Of a stretch of 64,000 nucleotides of DNA, positions 63,284 through 64,000 are shown in pieces. The first letter of the stretch is position 1. The number at the start of each line of letters is the position of its first letter. Source of the DNA: Saprospiraceae bacterium (lineage in GTDB: Bacteria > Bacteroidota > Bacteroidia > Chitinophagales > Saprospiraceae); the NCBI GenBank assembly GCA_016713025.1, contig JADJPZ010000003.1, positions 248,001 to 312,000 of the forward strand, written 5' to 3'. Both the position numbers and the translations under genes were made by a program. The notes below the pieces were generated by a model. It saw nothing but the letters and a program-made list of their open reading frames with translations, was not told where the DNA came from and searched no databases.

Positions 63284-64000
63284 TTACTCGATGATGATCA
63301 TTTTCTTAGTTGCTGTGAAGTCACCGCTCTTAAGTGTGTAGTACATCACACCACTTGCTCCCAACTGCTCTCTTGTGAATGTTTCACTGTTCAAGCCTTT
63401 GTTTGCGTTGATGTTTCTTACTGTCACTACTTTACCAGTTACATCATATACACTTAAGGAAGCTGCTGCTGCCTCAGGCATGTTGAAGCTTACTGTAGTC
63501 TGACCCTTGAATGGGTTAGGCTCGTTTTGCATCAACTCGATAGCTGTTACTGGAGCTGTTCTTACTTCTAAGCTTACTTTGCCCACTTTAAGGTCGCTAG
63601 TGTATGCTTCTGCTGAAGTCACTGCTGATCCGATTGAAAGCATTTCGCTTACTTTCACTGCTCTGTCTGCTTTTACTGTGATAGTAAAGAGTACTTCATC
63701 ATTAGCTACTGTAACACCTTTGTCAGATGCATAAGACATAGTTACTACGTCATTTGCAATCACTCCGATGTTATTGTCATTGATTCCTATAGCACCACCA
63801 TCGATACCTACAAAGCTTGCACCTTTAAGGTTCATAGTGTACTGGAAGCCTGCTACATCATTGAAGTTGGCTGCTGTAACTGCGATGTCTACTACATCAC
63901 CTGCTGCGATAGTTTGCTCTGCTACAGTCATAGCAACTGTATTTGCGCTTCTGCTTTCTACTGCTGGGCTAGCAACATTGGTAGTTACATTACCATTGAC
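63284..64000 (-). CDS. Secreted cohesin-like protein with T9SS sorting domain (partial)
   Basis: The open frame continues through the window edge on the minus strand, so only the last 238 residues are seen. A cohesin-like beta-sandwich (AAGDVVDIAVTAANFNDVAG, FQYTMNLKG, ANDEVLFTITVKAD) is followed by a type A T9SS sorting domain: LMQNEPNPFKGQTTVSFNMP, ASLSVYDVTGKVV and GVMYYTLKSGDFTATKKMII. It should be exported to the cell surface or beyond. The end is high in Ala and Val and the codons are GC-richer than those of its neighbours. Confidence 0.85.
   Translation of the reverse strand, partial: VNGNVTTNVASPAVESRSANTVAMTVAEQTIAAGDVVDIAVTAANFNDVAGFQYTMNLKGASFVGIDGGAIGINDNNIGVIANDVVTMSYASDKGVTVANDEVLFTITVKADRAVKVSEMLSIGSAVTSAEAYTSDLKVGKVSLEVRTAPVTAIELMQNEPNPFKGQTTVSFNMPEAAAASLSVYDVTGKVVTVRNINANKGLNSETFTREQLGASGVMYYTLKSGDFTATKKMIIIE

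Noticed and set aside
63101..63457. 118-codon plus-strand frame
   Set aside because: It begins in hairpin repeats and runs antisense through the T9SS sorting domain; no family likeness.

Overview
The window looks like a chromosomal piece of a Bacteroidota bacterium, most likely from the Saprospiraceae or a close relative (inference). Support: low GC content; type IX secretion (T9SS) genes and cargo (a PorP/SprF protein, a PorT-like barrel, three proteins with C-terminal sorting domains); many outer-membrane barrels and lipoproteins; Bacteroidota promoters (-33 TTG, about 20 nt, -7 TAnnTTTG); a near absence of Shine-Dalgarno sites; and frequent TTG starts. No tRNA, rRNA, CRISPR array or prophage was seen.

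Layout. 1-6.8 kb: a barrel protein, an EamA transporter and a 1444-residue secreted adhesin-like protein with dockerin-like repeats. 6.8-13.4 kb: an accessory island bounded by two copies of a 1.45 kb direct repeat, each carrying an SGNH hydrolase. Between them lie a MITE-like element, a decapitated C10 peptidase, a lipoprotein and two barrels. 13.4-36.3 kb: mostly core genes. These include an exonuclease/GIY-YIG fusion, kdsB, cdd, a GH95-DPP IV-serine dehydratase run, a secreted M14 carboxypeptidase, rpmI-rplT, a PorP/SprF protein, an exopolyphosphatase (frameshifted), ccmD and gdhA. 36.3-38.3 kb: a group II intron inserted directly behind a transcription terminator. 38.3-50.7 kb: two M23 proteins, folP, a TonB receptor, a rhomboid protease, rpmE, fabG and a MerC-like gene under a likely Fur-family operator. 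50.7-52 kb: over 1 kb of nested MITE-like elements and a gene remnant. 52-60.8 kb: tatA, a UbiA-like membrane protein, aat and clpS (N-degron pathway), a peroxiredoxin, an aldehyde dehydrogenase/DHDPS-family pair making and oxidising alpha-ketoglutarate semialdehyde, mscL and an aminopeptidase P. 60.8-64 kb: a 3-oxoadipyl-CoA-type thiolase bracketed by eight hairpin repeats, then the 3' end of a secreted cohesin-like protein running off the window.

Taken together the genes suggest a heterotroph living on proteins, peptides and polysaccharides. Secreted carboxypeptidase and DPP IV feed serine dehydratase and glutamate dehydrogenase, GH95 and SGNH enzymes trim glycans, and TonB/T9SS machinery serves the outer membrane.

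The most unusual features are the intron next to a terminator, a promoter-terminator pair with no ORF between (candidate small RNA, 46.05-46.23 kb), the MerC operator overlapping its -33 element, and several families of nested short inverted-repeat elements. Several genes carry single-base frameshifts, mostly at homopolymers. They may be real decay or sequencing errors, and the sequence alone cannot decide.
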